Notes under the pieces: generated by a model
What the model was told of the DNA's origin: nothing
The model's database searches: none
What the model saw: only the letters and a program-made list of their open reading frames with translations
Program-made: the position numbers and the translations under genes
Part shown: in pieces, positions 1-11,189 of the stretch
Position numbering within the stretch: the first letter of the stretch is position 1
Layout: each line of letters begins with the position of its first letter
Source: Tubulanus polymorphus
Taxonomy: Eukaryota; Nemertea; Palaeonemertea; Tubulaniformes; Tubulanidae
NCBI RefSeq assembly: GCF_964204645.1
Contig: NC_134034.1
Span: 8,427,414-8,491,413 of the forward strand
Reading direction: 5' to 3'
DNA: 64,000 nt

Positions 1-522
1 CGATGGCTAAACGGTCCGAATTAATTTCGAGGGATTAATCACGCGTACATCATACGTACGTACATACACATACACATACACACACACATAGGTACACGGA
101 TAATAGTAATTTTAATGTTGATTGATAAATACGTAATTGCGTTTGTTTTCGGTGTTTTGTTGAAGTTTTTTTTCGGCCCCCGCTTTTCGCGGGTGCGATC
201 GATTGATCGTTAATGACTTTGATTTTGGGTCGGGCGATGAAAAAAAGCCAGTGCAGAAGGAATTGTAGTACGCATGTATGGTTTCGCAAACACGAGTACT
301 TCTGAATATATAGGACATCATTCGGGGTATTTTACATATCGAAGCACTTTACTTTCTATAGGCGATTGAAATTAAAAATCGAATCAGTTATTTAGGGCCT
401 ATGCGAGGGGAAAACACACGCCGGGCGATTAGATTCGAGCTGGACAATTGAAAGTTGGCGCGCATAAATGAATATAGGCCTACAGTACGTACACACGGTA
501 CCTCAACTCGGTCTTAATACGT

Positions 523-568
<46 letters not shown>
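523..568. repeat. (GCC)n trinucleotide microsatellite
   Basis: About 15 uninterrupted GCC units. It reads as a long arginine or proline run in some frames, which is not evidence of a protein. Confidence 0.95.
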
Positions 569-569
<1 letters not shown>

Positions 570-1436
570 TAGAAGGAACCATCGTTTTTATATCCGTTCT
601 TTTTTTGTAACGCGTCTGGCGCTGTATTGATTGTCACCATCGAAAAACGACTAAGCTTCGTCGTCAACCGACCGATTTGGGTCGTCGTCCGAGATAAAAT
701 AAGAAAGAATCCGATCCATTGCACGAAGTATGTATCGTAGACCTATAGACCTATAGCTAACGATAGTGCAGTGGTCTCTTTAGTTTCTCTTGTAATGTAA
801 TCGCGCGCGACGGCGAGCCGAGTCTCATTTCGTCGTAAATGGCGATGGCATTATTTTATGTAATTCTATGTAAACGGCCTTATTTCTATGTAGCTAGCTG
901 CCTGCCTGCCGCGGCTTATTGCGGCTCGGGGGTGGGTGTGGTTACTGCGAGGCCGGTCGCACGAACGACTCGGATCTGCTGCGTGCAGTACGCTTTGATC
1001 GTGATTTTTCGAGATCAGCTTTGAAGCTAATAGAACTTCATTGTCTCCGTGTATGTATGTATATGTATACGGGATTTTTCCGATTACATGCTTTCCATTA
1101 ATTCGATCGCTCGCGCCGCCGCGTGTCTGCTCTGGGGAGTGTGGTGGAATGACCTATCTTTTCTCGGAGAGAAAAATATACGTCAAACCATGGCCACAGC
1201 TAGCTAAATGATCGATAAGGCCTAAATACCTAACGCACTTTTTTCAACGGCGATGATGGCATTGATTTATAAAACACCGGCCAGCTTCAAAAATGTAATT
1301 GACAATAGAGATAAACTAGAGTGGCCAATGACAACGTAATGATGAAACCATATTCCGCAACGTTGTTGCCGGCGGCCCCCGCCGTTTTGTTAAGTTACTT
1401 CATGCGAATTGTTCGGCGCGCCGATGACGATTATAT

Positions 1437-1460
1437 CGACGACGACGACGACGACGACGA
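1437..1460. repeat. (GAC)n trinucleotide microsatellite
   Basis: About eight GAC units, followed by GATGATG. No coding context. Confidence 0.85.
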
Positions 1461-2436
1461 TGATGTATATAGGTTCATCCGTATTTTACGCCGCCGTTTT
1501 TAAACACCATACATATTCATTCGTGTGCATGGTTGGGATGCGCGCGTTTAATCGCATTTCATCGATCCTGTCTGCATCGCGCGCGGCGGATAGATTTTTG
1601 TTCGTTTGTCAACAACTCCGATTACAAACGTTCATACCGTGTCAACAAGAGTTTTCAGTTAGGCCTACAACAACGTACGCGTACGTGTGCAAATTTCGTT
1701 TCTCGCATTTATTAATGAGCAGTAATTGACTATACGACACGCCGCAGTTGTACGTCGATTAGTCGCGCGTCGAATATTATGAGAAAAAAACAATTCGAAA
1801 TTTTGAACATTTTTGTCGCCCCTCTCTTTTTTTATTCATTTATTTATTTCCTGAATATATGATATATAAACTGATGCAAAATAACAGCAGGGTAACACGC
1901 ATTTTCCGACACATATCAGGTAGGTCCATTTAGCTTGGAAGTTAAGCAACGGTGGCCTGCCTGTCTGACTTGGGTACCTTATTAGGTTTTTTCCTTCAAC
2001 GCTATCCGATATCGACACTGCTACAATACATGCGATTTTACTGATTGCTTTCGAATTAATAAACCTATATTCATTTATTTATTTATTCGCTTATTTACTT
2101 ATTCATCCGTTGATAAATAATTCCTCATAATTTAGGCCCTAATTCGCTTACGTAATTGCGACTGCGCGGGTTCAAATTGGCCGTTGATTAATTCAGTTTA
2201 GTTAGCGCGAAGATATGTGATCATATCATCGTTTCTATGACAGACATCGGTGTGTAATAATAGGGATGGGAGATGATAGCCTATGGCATGGCATGTGAGC
2301 AAAAAACGATCACGGATATCGGCGTACATCGCTGTGGTGAGGGAAGGTAGTATTTATTTACATCGAACGAAACGCGTCGATCGCGGCCGCCGGCTGCTCC
2401 CGGCGCTTCACTTCCTTTATTCAAATAGCCGGCCGA

Positions 2437-2525
2437 CCAATCGGCGCCCGACTATGCGAGCCAATCGCGTTCGCGCAGCGCGCCGACCGAGCGTCGATAA
2501 ACCGGCCGGCGACACTTTAGTCGTA
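2437..2525 (+). promoter_or_regulatory. Probable histone H3 promoter
   Basis: Two CCAAT boxes lie at 2437-2441 and 2461-2465, followed by a weak TATA-like GATAAA at 2496-2501, about 75 bases before the H3 ATG. Paired CCAAT boxes and a short leader fit replication-dependent histone promoters. The exact start site is inferred, not seen. Confidence 0.5.
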
Positions 2526-2558
2526 CTATTGTAACGTTACATCGTTCGCTCTAGTTGA

Positions 2559-2981
<423 letters not shown>

Positions 2982-3027
2982 GTCGGACGACTATACGCGT
3001 CGTCGCATAATTGTAGACAACACTTAC

Positions 3028-3043
3028 GGTCCTTCTCAGGACC
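3028..3043 (+). terminator. Histone mRNA 3' stem-loop of H3
   Basis: GGTCCTTCTCAGGACC forms a 6-bp stem with a 4-base loop, matching the conserved stem-loop bound by SLBP. A purine-rich stretch, CCCAGAAAGAGCC, at 3054-3066 matches the histone downstream element that pairs with U7 snRNA. Confidence 0.95.
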
Positions 3044-3069
3044 ACTTAAAACTCCCAGAAAGAGCCGGT

Positions 3070-4590
3070 GTGTTTTGCCTGCCTCGCCTCGCTTTTGCTT
3101 CCCCTCGGTTCCTCTTGCATTATTGAGAAATTGGCGACAAGAAAAAACAAAAAAAAAAATCAATCACTCGCCAATGCAATAATGCTACGTATTTATTAGG
3201 ATCGCGTCGGTTGTCGTGCCTGTGCGCTGTGCGGGCCTCCGTTTAAAAATATTTATACTCGGCCCGTTGTATGTAGTAGGCACGTGGTGATCGTTTGTAT
3301 TACTAGAAAACGCGAACGTGTTTCGTTTCTTTTTTTGTTGGTCCGGCCGCCGATTGTAATCGATTATTATTCTTCGCTGCATTTGGCGCACGAAACAAGA
3401 CGCCTCGGGTGAACCCGATGTCAAACCTATGTTCGGTCGGTTTTGCCGTGCCGCGACTATTGCGACGTCGGTTCGCGCAAAAACGATCCATCTTTTTCCC
3501 CGGCTTGCTGTCTCGCTGTATTATATACGATCTGTTCTGGCAGAATAAATGATACGGAATGGTGAAATTCAGAGCGCCCAAAACTATGCGTCGACTGATA
3601 AATCGATACAAAACTCAACATATAGAATTCCTTAGCCATACGAGCCGAAGCATCAATCGCCGGTTTTAACCGCACTGAATCAATCCTCTTGAGGAAACTG
3701 CATTCGTGTTGGTGTGTTTTAAGTTTTTCAGTCGTAAGTTTTTATCTTCCGCTTTTAATTGTCTAGCGACAAAAGTTTCGAGGAGTCGGCATTACTAGAA
3801 ATCTTACGTCGGTTATCCCAGTTTTGAGCGTCGTATCGGCCCCCCTCGGTCGCCTAAGACGACAGACAGGCTGCGTGCGTGCTGCGTAATCAGGATTATT
3901 AGGGGGTGTCTGTCTGGTGGTCGTGCCACAAATTCCCAAGGCCATTTGTTTCCGAGGTTGTAGGCGTTCAAATTGCCATTCTCATTTCGATCCGAGTATA
4001 ATATTATACGATACATAATATCAGAAGACAATTTGTTGCCGTTTCAAAGTTTGGCCCGAGATTTTATCATTCGACATTTCATCGTTCATTCAAACGGGTA
4101 TCGGCCTAGTGCGCCGCGTACGAACATGTTTGTGGTTGACATTTTTTCTCGGCAGTTTAATAATGCATTTCATAAAATTTCAATTGCATTTTCTCGAAAA
4201 TTGATATATACGCACACGGAGATTCGCGCTTGTTGCTCTCTGCCCCTCAGTCGGTTAGTTATAGCGCGCTATTTAACAAATAAATACAGCGCGTCACATT
4301 CTATGTAATCGGATATGTATCGTTCTTCAACGGGACTCGCATGTTTCATGTGTAGGCGCGCGTATTTCTTTCAGTCATTTTTTTCAAGTAACGAAGACAA
4401 CGACCCGGACAAAATCAAGAAGAAACCAGTCACAAAATCCACAAAACAAATAAATAAACCAACAAAAACGAAACAAAAAATCAACGCGTACTACATACAT
4501 ATAGACAATAATTACGTACGACGAGTCGAGTCCTCGGTCGGTACGGTACGCAGGGTAAAAGGCGAAGCAAAGCGAGGCGACGGGAAAGCG
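3070..4590. other. Non-coding spacer between H3 and H2B
   Basis: About 1.5 kb without a credible gene. Open frames in this interval are short, overlap on both strands and have no recognisable motif. No rRNA, tRNA or further histone sequence is seen. Confidence 0.6.
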
Positions 4591-4621
4591 CAAAAACTGG
4601 CCCTTTCTAGGAATTTGAAGT

Positions 4622-4637
4622 GGTCCTGATAAGGACC
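4622..4637 (-). terminator. Histone mRNA 3' stem-loop of H2B
   Basis: On the minus strand this reads GGTCCTTATCAGGACC, a 6-bp stem with a 4-base loop, about 50 bases after the H2B stop codon. A downstream-element-like CCTAGAAAGGGCC lies just beyond, near 4592-4608. Confidence 0.95.
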
Positions 4638-4687
4638 GTTGGTTGATGCCCGATGGCGTAGGTACACACGCGCGCACGTAGCGCCGT

Positions 4688-5059
4688 TTACTTCGACCCG
4701 GTGTACTTGGTGACGGCCTTCGTACCCTCGCTGACGGCGTGCTTGGCCAGCTCTCCCGGCAACAGCAGTCTGACGGCGGTCTGGATTTCCCGACTGGTGA
4801 TGGTCGATCGCTTGTTGTAGTGCGTCAGGCGTGACGCCTCGGCGGCGATCCTCTCGAAGATATCGTTGACGAAGCTGTTCATGATGCTCATGGCCTTCGC
4901 GGAGATTCCCGTGTCGGGGTGAACTTGCTTCAACACCTTGTAAATGTAGATGCTGTAGCTTTCCTTTCTTCTCTTCCTCCTTTTCTTGTCACCGGTGTGA
5001 GCGGCTTTAGCCTTGGTGGCTGCCTTCTTGGCACCTTTGCTTGAAACTTTCGGCGGCAT
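4688..5059 (-). CDS. H2B: Histone H2B (replication-dependent)
   Basis: Core nucleosome histone that dimerises with H2A. The single intact exon encodes 123 residues, the usual length for invertebrate H2B. After the start [13 protein letters not shown] comes a basic tail with [19 protein letters not shown], then the histone fold ([20 protein letters not shown], and later [13 protein letters not shown]), ending VTKYTGSK. The C-terminal lysine used for ubiquitination in the family is present in AVTKYTGSK. The tail resembles mollusc and annelid H2Bs, which is the main clue to lineage. A minus-strand 3' stem-loop follows. The gene is convergent with H3 rather than in the divergent H2A-H2B arrangement common in histone clusters; no H2A is seen upstream. 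Confidence 0.98.
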   Translation of the reverse strand: MPPKVSSKGAKKAATKAKAAHTGDKKRRKRRKESYSIYIYKVLKQVHPDTGISAKAMSIMNSFVNDIFERIAAEASRLTHYNKRSTITSREIQTAVRLLLPGELAKHAVSEGTKAVTKYTGSK

Positions 5060-5094
5060 GACGACTGTGCGTTAGCGAATGCGAAATAACACCG

Positions 5095-5115
5095 GCGCAG
5101 CAGCAGCAGCAGATA
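5095..5115. repeat. (CAG)n short microsatellite in H2B leader
   Basis: About five CAG/CTG units immediately upstream of the H2B ATG region. On the H2B sense strand, a TATA-like ATTAAAAA near 5137-5144 lies about 80 bases above the start codon. Confidence 0.7.
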
Positions 5116-5368
5116 AAAAAGACAAACGCGCAGAGCGCGTTTTTAATGCTCGAGAGTGGTGGCCACTCTCCTACATTCAGGACGCGTAGGTGCATTATTA
5201 ATTGCTTGATATGATGATAGATATATGAATTGAACTATTATGAGATGAACTAAGGGGGATGTGGGTGGTGTGATATTTGTGTGGATGTGAAGTTACTGGT
5301 GGAAGGATTCAAGCAAAGGTGCATACAGAACGGACAGTTATTACTGTTTAGGCGTTTTTATTTGGTTC

Positions 5369-5382
5369 GGTCCTTATCAGGA
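5369..5382 (+). other. Truncated histone-type 3' stem-loop (remnant)
   Basis: GGTCCTTATCAGGA is identical to the first 14 of 16 bases of the H2B stem-loop (read on its sense strand). It breaks off 4 bases before the inverted retroelement block that begins at 5387. No histone coding sequence is found on the plus strand just upstream, so this is an orphan remnant or a chance match. Confidence 0.5.
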
Positions 5383-5386
5383 GTTT

Positions 5387-6358
5387 GTTAGTGATTAGTT
5401 ATAACAGTTTTTTTTTTTTTTTTTTTTTTTTTTCTTTTTAATATATGTATATATATAGTCTTTAAATTCAATTTAATGTTATGTACACAAAAATAGAAGT
5501 TTTCTAGTGATTTTCCTCCGTTAAGGGGAGTCGCGAATACTTTGTCTATTACTATATACAAAGCTTATAATGTACATTTCTTAGATATGTTAATAAGAGT
5601 ATATAGTTTTACTGCATATAGTTCGGTTCACGTGACGTGTTGTGTAAGGAGTAGCGACCTAGATACGGGCTACCTATATAGTTCGTGTAACACAAAGAAA
5701 TCTTCCATTCAATTCTCCGACTACGCGGGTGTCGGTTCGTAGTAGAGTACACGCTATAGAGTTATAGAATTGACTTAAACGCTTCCACGATGTCTGAAGA
5801 CGGCCATGGACTCGAAATATCGTAAAAGACACTCCTTAGTATCGGGTTATTTCGGTTGGAATTTAGGTAATTTTTCGTTAAGAGTTTAAAGCGCTGTTCG
5901 ACAGTTTCTATTCGAGCTTGCTTATGTAGGTCTGCCGTTCTTGTATAGCGCGGTCGGCCTAGAATGATTCGTAAACATTTATTTTGGTGTATTTGAAGGC
6001 GGTCTAACTGACTACATGGGCAAGTTACCAGTATCGGAGCTCCGTATTCATAGATTGATCGAATGAGTAATTTAAAAGCAGTGAGTATGTATTCCATTTT
6101 TACGCGGTTTCGTTTCAAAATAGCTAGTATTCCAATTCTTTTATTTGCCTTAATTAATCTCTGTTATTTCCAGATTCCAGCGTAGATTAGACGAAAAAGT
6201 AATTCCGAGGAATTTGGTAGAATTTGATAGCGGTATTTGTTGGCCGTGAACAGTGTGCTCAGTGTATGGGTCGGTATTTGTTAGGCGACTAAAATGTATA
6301 CTAACACATTTAAGCGCGTTTACTTTTAGCCTCCACATGTCACTCCATTGGGTTAGTT
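5387..6358 (-). mobile_element. Non-LTR retrotransposon, minus-strand 3' fragment
   Basis: This block is an inverted copy of about 10070-11188. On the minus strand it encodes the C-terminal third of the reverse transcriptase protein (5762-6118 plus 6150-6355, separated by a frame change), then a 3' untranslated region. It ends in a poly(T) run at 5408-5433, which is the poly(A) tail of the opposite strand. Homology to the plus-strand copy stops at 6358, where the 5' region of the full-length copy begins. The 5' part of this fragment is absent. Confidence 0.85.
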
Positions 6359-7845
6359 TTGCGATCACCTCCAGTCGGACGTGATCCGGAACCATCAACA
6401 TCGTCGCCGGTTGTCCTTGAAAAATCCAGAAAGCGTATATCTCCTAGTGAACACTTTGTTGAGTTTGTTCGCGGGAAGCTGTCACGGACACAAACCAAAC
6501 AGCAAGAGATGCTATCTTCGCCTGTTCTGAGGAAAGATACAGCAACTACGTATGCTGACGTCGTTGCGGTACCACCCGCTGAAAATACAATAAATCATAC
6601 ATCAACTATAGAAGAACCTATAAGTACGGACTCTGTATCCCGAAAGCGACCGGCGTGTGAGTCGCCATCAGACGCCGGCCAAAGACAAACAAAGTTCCGT
6701 CGGACCGACGAAAATATATGCAGACCAATAATTGCTACGAGAGTAGCGAAATACATGAACGAACCGACCTTTATAAGGACTCTAGTTAAGGAAATCCCCA
6801 ACATTAAGATTAAATCCATAAAACGACTCATGTCCGGGGATTACAGAATCAACCCAGAATCTTATCGCGACATGAAATTAATTTTAAATTCAAAAGATAC
6901 AACTTTTTCAAACTACGACATTTCATTTCACAAGTTGGAGAAACCGGCAGAGTTCATCGTAGTAATTAATAATGTTGCCGAATATAGCGAAAGAGATATA
7001 GATATTGCACTAACTGATCACTCAATAACACCGAAATATATAACGAAAATGAAATCGGCGTTAACGAACAAAACAACCGACAATTTGCGCTAACTGACAA
7101 ATCAGATTATAATTTCCTAATAACTAACGGCTTAGAAATTTTCTCCGGGGTAAAGAAAAGATGCGTCGCGTACAGACGCGCTCCGAGTATTCTACAATGC
7201 AGAAAATGCCAAATGTTCGGGCATAACCAATATAGGTGCACAGAAGAAAACGCGATCTGCGCAAAATGCGCAAAGTACCACCCAACACACGAGTGCTCCA
7301 TTAAAGAAAATTTCGTCTGTTCAAATTGCGGTGGAGAACACCGAACGTTTGATAAAGCTTGCACTTTTGTGCAAGAGCAAATACAAAAACAACGCGAGAG
7401 ATCTAGATCGAGATCAAAATCAAACTCTAGACCCGTTAATACGAAAGAACGAAGAAAGCCCGTGCCAACTCCACGTAAGAAAAAGCAAAATTTACCTCAG
7501 AAACCCATTCCGTCGGAACAAAATAAAACCCAACCACCAATTCCGAAACGCAGATACTCCCTAGATAAACTAAAAGAAACACCGCCATCGAATAAACTTA
7601 TTACACTAAATGAAACGTCATTCCTATCGCTAATAGCCGACATAATTTACAGAGTTCGTATGAATAAAGAGAACAGCTTATCTGACATCTGTGCGAGGAT
7701 TAGCGAAAGCACACTAGACCACACCTATTTAAAAATCAGTGGTAAAGATATATATGATTACACAATCGGCAAAAACTCACACCGGCTGAGTAAGATAGAA
7801 ATAACGAGACCGTTATCTGCTAGCGATATAAATCTAGCTAAATAG
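6359..7845 (+). pseudogene. Non-LTR retrotransposon ORF1 (gag-like, zinc-knuckle), frameshifted
   Basis: ORF1 proteins of Jockey-type elements bind RNA and chaperone it during target-primed reverse transcription. Two overlapping frames carry it: 6359-7093 and about 7110-7845, so one frameshift lies near 7085-7130. The first part is Ser/Pro-rich and basic (PEPSTSSPVVLEKSRKR) and has a nuclear-localisation look. The second part has three zinc-knuckle-like units: CRKCQMFGHNQYRC, then CAKCAKYHPTHEC, then CSNCGGEHRTFDKAC. An RS-rich basic stretch (QRERSRSRSKSNSR) follows. The true start is uncertain because the frame is open up to the junction with the inverted fragment at 6358. ORF2 follows after 63 bases. 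Confidence 0.75.
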
Positions 7846-7908
7846 AATCGTAAGCGATGTATTGATTTTAATCTAACACATTAACTTACTTTTAAACAAT
7901 TATTTAAC

Positions 7909-10672
7909 ATGGCTAAGTCTACTCTGAATATATGTTATTTAAACATAAACGGCGTGAAACAAAAATTGCCAGAAGTAACTGAATTACTTTTGAATAAAAA
8001 TATCGACATTCTTTTCGTAGCCGAAACTAAATGCAAAACGATAAATTTTAATCCGAAAAATTATAAGAAAATCCATAAGCGGAGGACAGGAAAATCCGGA
8101 GGGGGTTTAATGGCTCTATACAACCGTGACCTGTTTATCGAACAACTGACTTTTAATTTTAACAGCGACTCAACTGAATATATAGCTTTATCGGTGAAAA
8201 ATAACGATAACAGTACTTTCAATGTCATAGGGGTTTATTGCCCACCTGCGAAAATTCTCGAACCACAATTTGTAGATGTCATTGAACGATCGAATCAAAA
8301 TTTTTTCATTTTGGGTGATTTGAACGCTAAACACCCGATACTCGGTAACCGTACGCCTAATACAGCCGGAATTAATCTAACGAACATTATTAATACGCAC
8401 GGTCTCGTTTCATTAAATACAAAAGACCATACCTATTATGATTACCGCGTGAGAGGATACACTGATATTCTAGATAGAGCGCTTTGTAGTTCGCTTTGTA
8501 GTTCGCACATATTCCCTAAAGTAAACTCTTTTCATGTTTGCGATAGCGATCATCGATAGTGATCACCGACCAATTTTAATAAATATTTCTACGCGTCCGA
8601 AAGTCATCGAACGCGAACTATATACCGACTTACTGTCTACGAGAAATATCGACTGGTCAAAATTCCACGACAACGTATCTGACAAGCTCTCAACGATCGA
8701 TACAACAAATCTAACTACTAACGAGCAGGTGGAAAATACTTACAGCAAAATAGAATTAGAAATAATTAACGAAATTAAAAGACAAAATAGCATGGAAAAT
8801 AATAAAAGATCGAAACGAGTTGACCGCTTACCTCGTAATATAGAATTAATAATTAAACGACGACGTTATTTAAAACGAGAATACGTTAAAACGCGTCACA
8901 CTTATTCAAAATCACAATATAATAGATTAACTCTTGAAATTAGAAAACTTATGCGAGACCACAAAAATAACAAGACTAAAAAACTACTAGATGACATAAA
9001 TACATCGAATCCGAACTCGAGTAAATTCTGGCGAGGTATTTAAAACATTAACGGTAACGTTGATAAAATAAGTATTTCGAATTTAGCTTATAACGATCGA
9101 ACCGCGAGTAACGATAAAGATATCGTCGAACTATACGCCGACTTTTTATTCGACGTTTTTCAAACGCCTATTGATCCAAACTTCAGCGATCAACATAAAC
9201 GTTTCGTAGAAGAATCCAATAGAAACTTCGTATACGAAAATACTGAAGAAGACACGGGTCATATATTAAACGAAACAATTACTGAACTAGACATAAAACG
9301 CTATATCAAACGGTTGATACTTAATAAAGCACCCGGAGAAAATAGAATCACGAACGCGATTATTAAAAATTGTCCTCCGATATTTTTAACCCACCTATGT
9401 CACATTTTTAACTACTGCCAAAGAAATGGCTACTATATATCATTCTGGAAGTCTGCGAAAATTACTATGATTCCAAAAGCCGGCAAAGATGCTACACTTT
9501 GCAAAAATTTGCGTCCTATTAGTTTAACCAACTCGATCGGCAAAATTTTTGAAAAAATCATGAACAATAAATTAACAGATTACTTAGAAAAAACCAACTT
9601 CTTTACCGAAATACAAGCTGGTTTTCGAAAAGGACATTCGACCATAGATCAAATATTAAAAATGTCTCATGATATCGCTAAAGGCCTAAAACGTCGGCAA
9701 TGCACGCGTGCTACATTTTTCGACCTAGAGAAAGCGTTCGATAAACTTTGGCACGACGGAATTATCTACAAAATCAATCACTTATCTATCCCAAACAACT
9801 TTAAGCTCTTGTTAAAAAATTATCTACAGGGTCGAACTTTTAAAGTCGCAAACGAAGGATGTATCAGCCAGCCACGGCAAATAAACGCTGGAGTCCCTCA
9901 AGGAGGAATTTTCTCGCCGACACTTTTTATCATCTATATAAACGATTTTCCTTCAGATGTAATTAAAACTAGTCATTATAGTCAATCGTCATTGTTCGCA
10001 GACGATATGAGTCTATGGAACACGCACAACGTGAAAATTAAAACAATTGAAAATCTGCATCAAAAATCGATAGACAAACTAACCCAATGGAGTGACATAT
10101 GGAGACTAAAAGTAAACGCGCTTAAATGTGTTAGCATACACTTCAGTCGCCAGATAAATTCCGACCCGTACACTGAGCACACTGTCCACGGCCAACAAAT
10201 ACCGCTATCAATTTCTACCAAATTCCTCGGAATTACCTTTTCGTCTAATCTACGCTGGAATCTGGAAATAACAGAGAGATTAATTAGGCAAATAAAAGAA
10301 TTGGAATATTAGCTATTTTGAAACGAAACAGCGTAAAAATGGAATACATACTCACTGCTTTTAAATTACTCATTCGATCAATCTATGAATACGGAGCTCC
10401 GATACTGGTAACTTGCCCATGTAGTCAGTTAGACCGCCTTCAAATACACCAAAATAAATGTTTACGAATTATTCTAGGCCGACCGCGCTATACAAGAACG
10501 GCAGACCTACATAAGCAAGCTCGAATAGAAACTGTCGAACAGCGCTTTAAACTCTTAACGAAAACGTACCTGAATTCCAACCGAAATAACCCGATACTAA
10601 GGAGTGTCTTTTACGATATTTCGAGTCCATGGCCGTCTTCAGATATCGTGGAAGCGTTTAAGTCAATTCTAT
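7909..10672 (+). pseudogene. Non-LTR retrotransposon ORF2: AP-endonuclease plus reverse transcriptase
   Basis: ORF2 nicks target DNA and reverse-transcribes the element RNA. The N-terminal endonuclease (from 7909) shows INGVKQKLPEV, FVAETKC, FILGDLNAKHP and, near 8545-8570, the SDHRP catalytic motif. The reverse transcriptase (9314-10312) shows APGENRITNAIIK, LRPISLTNSIGKIFEK, QAGFRKGHSTIDQI, FFDLEKAFDKLWHDG, GVPQGGIFSPTLFIIYINDF and the catalytic box LFADDMSL. A C-terminal domain (10318-10672) follows. It is broken: a near-duplicate 13-bp segment at 8541-8566 shifts frame inside SDHRP, and frames also break between 9043 and 9314 and near 10312. The domain set fits the Jockey clade. Confidence 0.85.
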
Positions 10673-11188
10673 AACTCTAAAGCGTGTACTCTACTACGAA
10701 CCGACACCCGCGTAGTCGGAGAATTGAATGGAAGATTTCTTTTTGTTACACGAACTATATAGGTAGCCCGTATCTAGGTCACTACTCCTTACACAACACG
10801 TCACGTGAACCGAACTATATGCAGTAGAACTATTTACTCTTCTTAACATATCTAAGAAATGTACATTATAAGCTTTGTATATAGTAATTGACAAAGTATT
10901 CTAACTATATCGCGACTCCCCTTAACGGAGGAAAATCACTATTTTTGTGTATCATATTATATACATATATATTTACCATATATTATATCATAGACTCTTG
11001 TGATATATACGTATCATACTAATCACTATTTATAGAAATCTCGAAGTACTCGTACTTTATTACAACTCCGCTTGACGGAAGAAAACTTCTATTTTTGTGT
11101 GTATAACATTAAATTGAATTTAAAAACTATATATAAACATATATTTAAAAAAAAAAAAAAGAAAAAACTATTATAACTAATCACTAAC
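10673..11188 (+). mobile_element. Retrotransposon 3' UTR and poly(A) tail
   Basis: The 3' UTR mirrors 5387-5760. It contains a second, imperfect copy of its own terminal segment: the purine-rich sequence near 10913-10937 recurs near 11066-11090. A poly(A)-rich run lies at 11147-11166. The last bases, TTATAACTAATCACTAAC (11171-11188), are the exact complement of 5387-5404 at the far end of the inverted pair. Confidence 0.75.
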
Positions 11189-11189
11189 C

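Larger units (their letters stand above)
1..2410. other. Non-coding stretch upstream of histone H3
   Basis: No convincing gene is seen. Open frames here are short and driven by low-complexity sequence. The stretch holds a (GCC)n microsatellite at 523-568, a (GAC)n tract at 1437-1460, CA/TA-rich repeats at 50-95, and TTTA-type repeats near 1835-1850 and 2070-2105. It is more GC-rich than the DNA beyond 11 kb. Confidence 0.6.

Noticed and set aside
503-724. Open frame with a long arginine run
   Set aside because: It is the (GCC)n microsatellite read in one frame.
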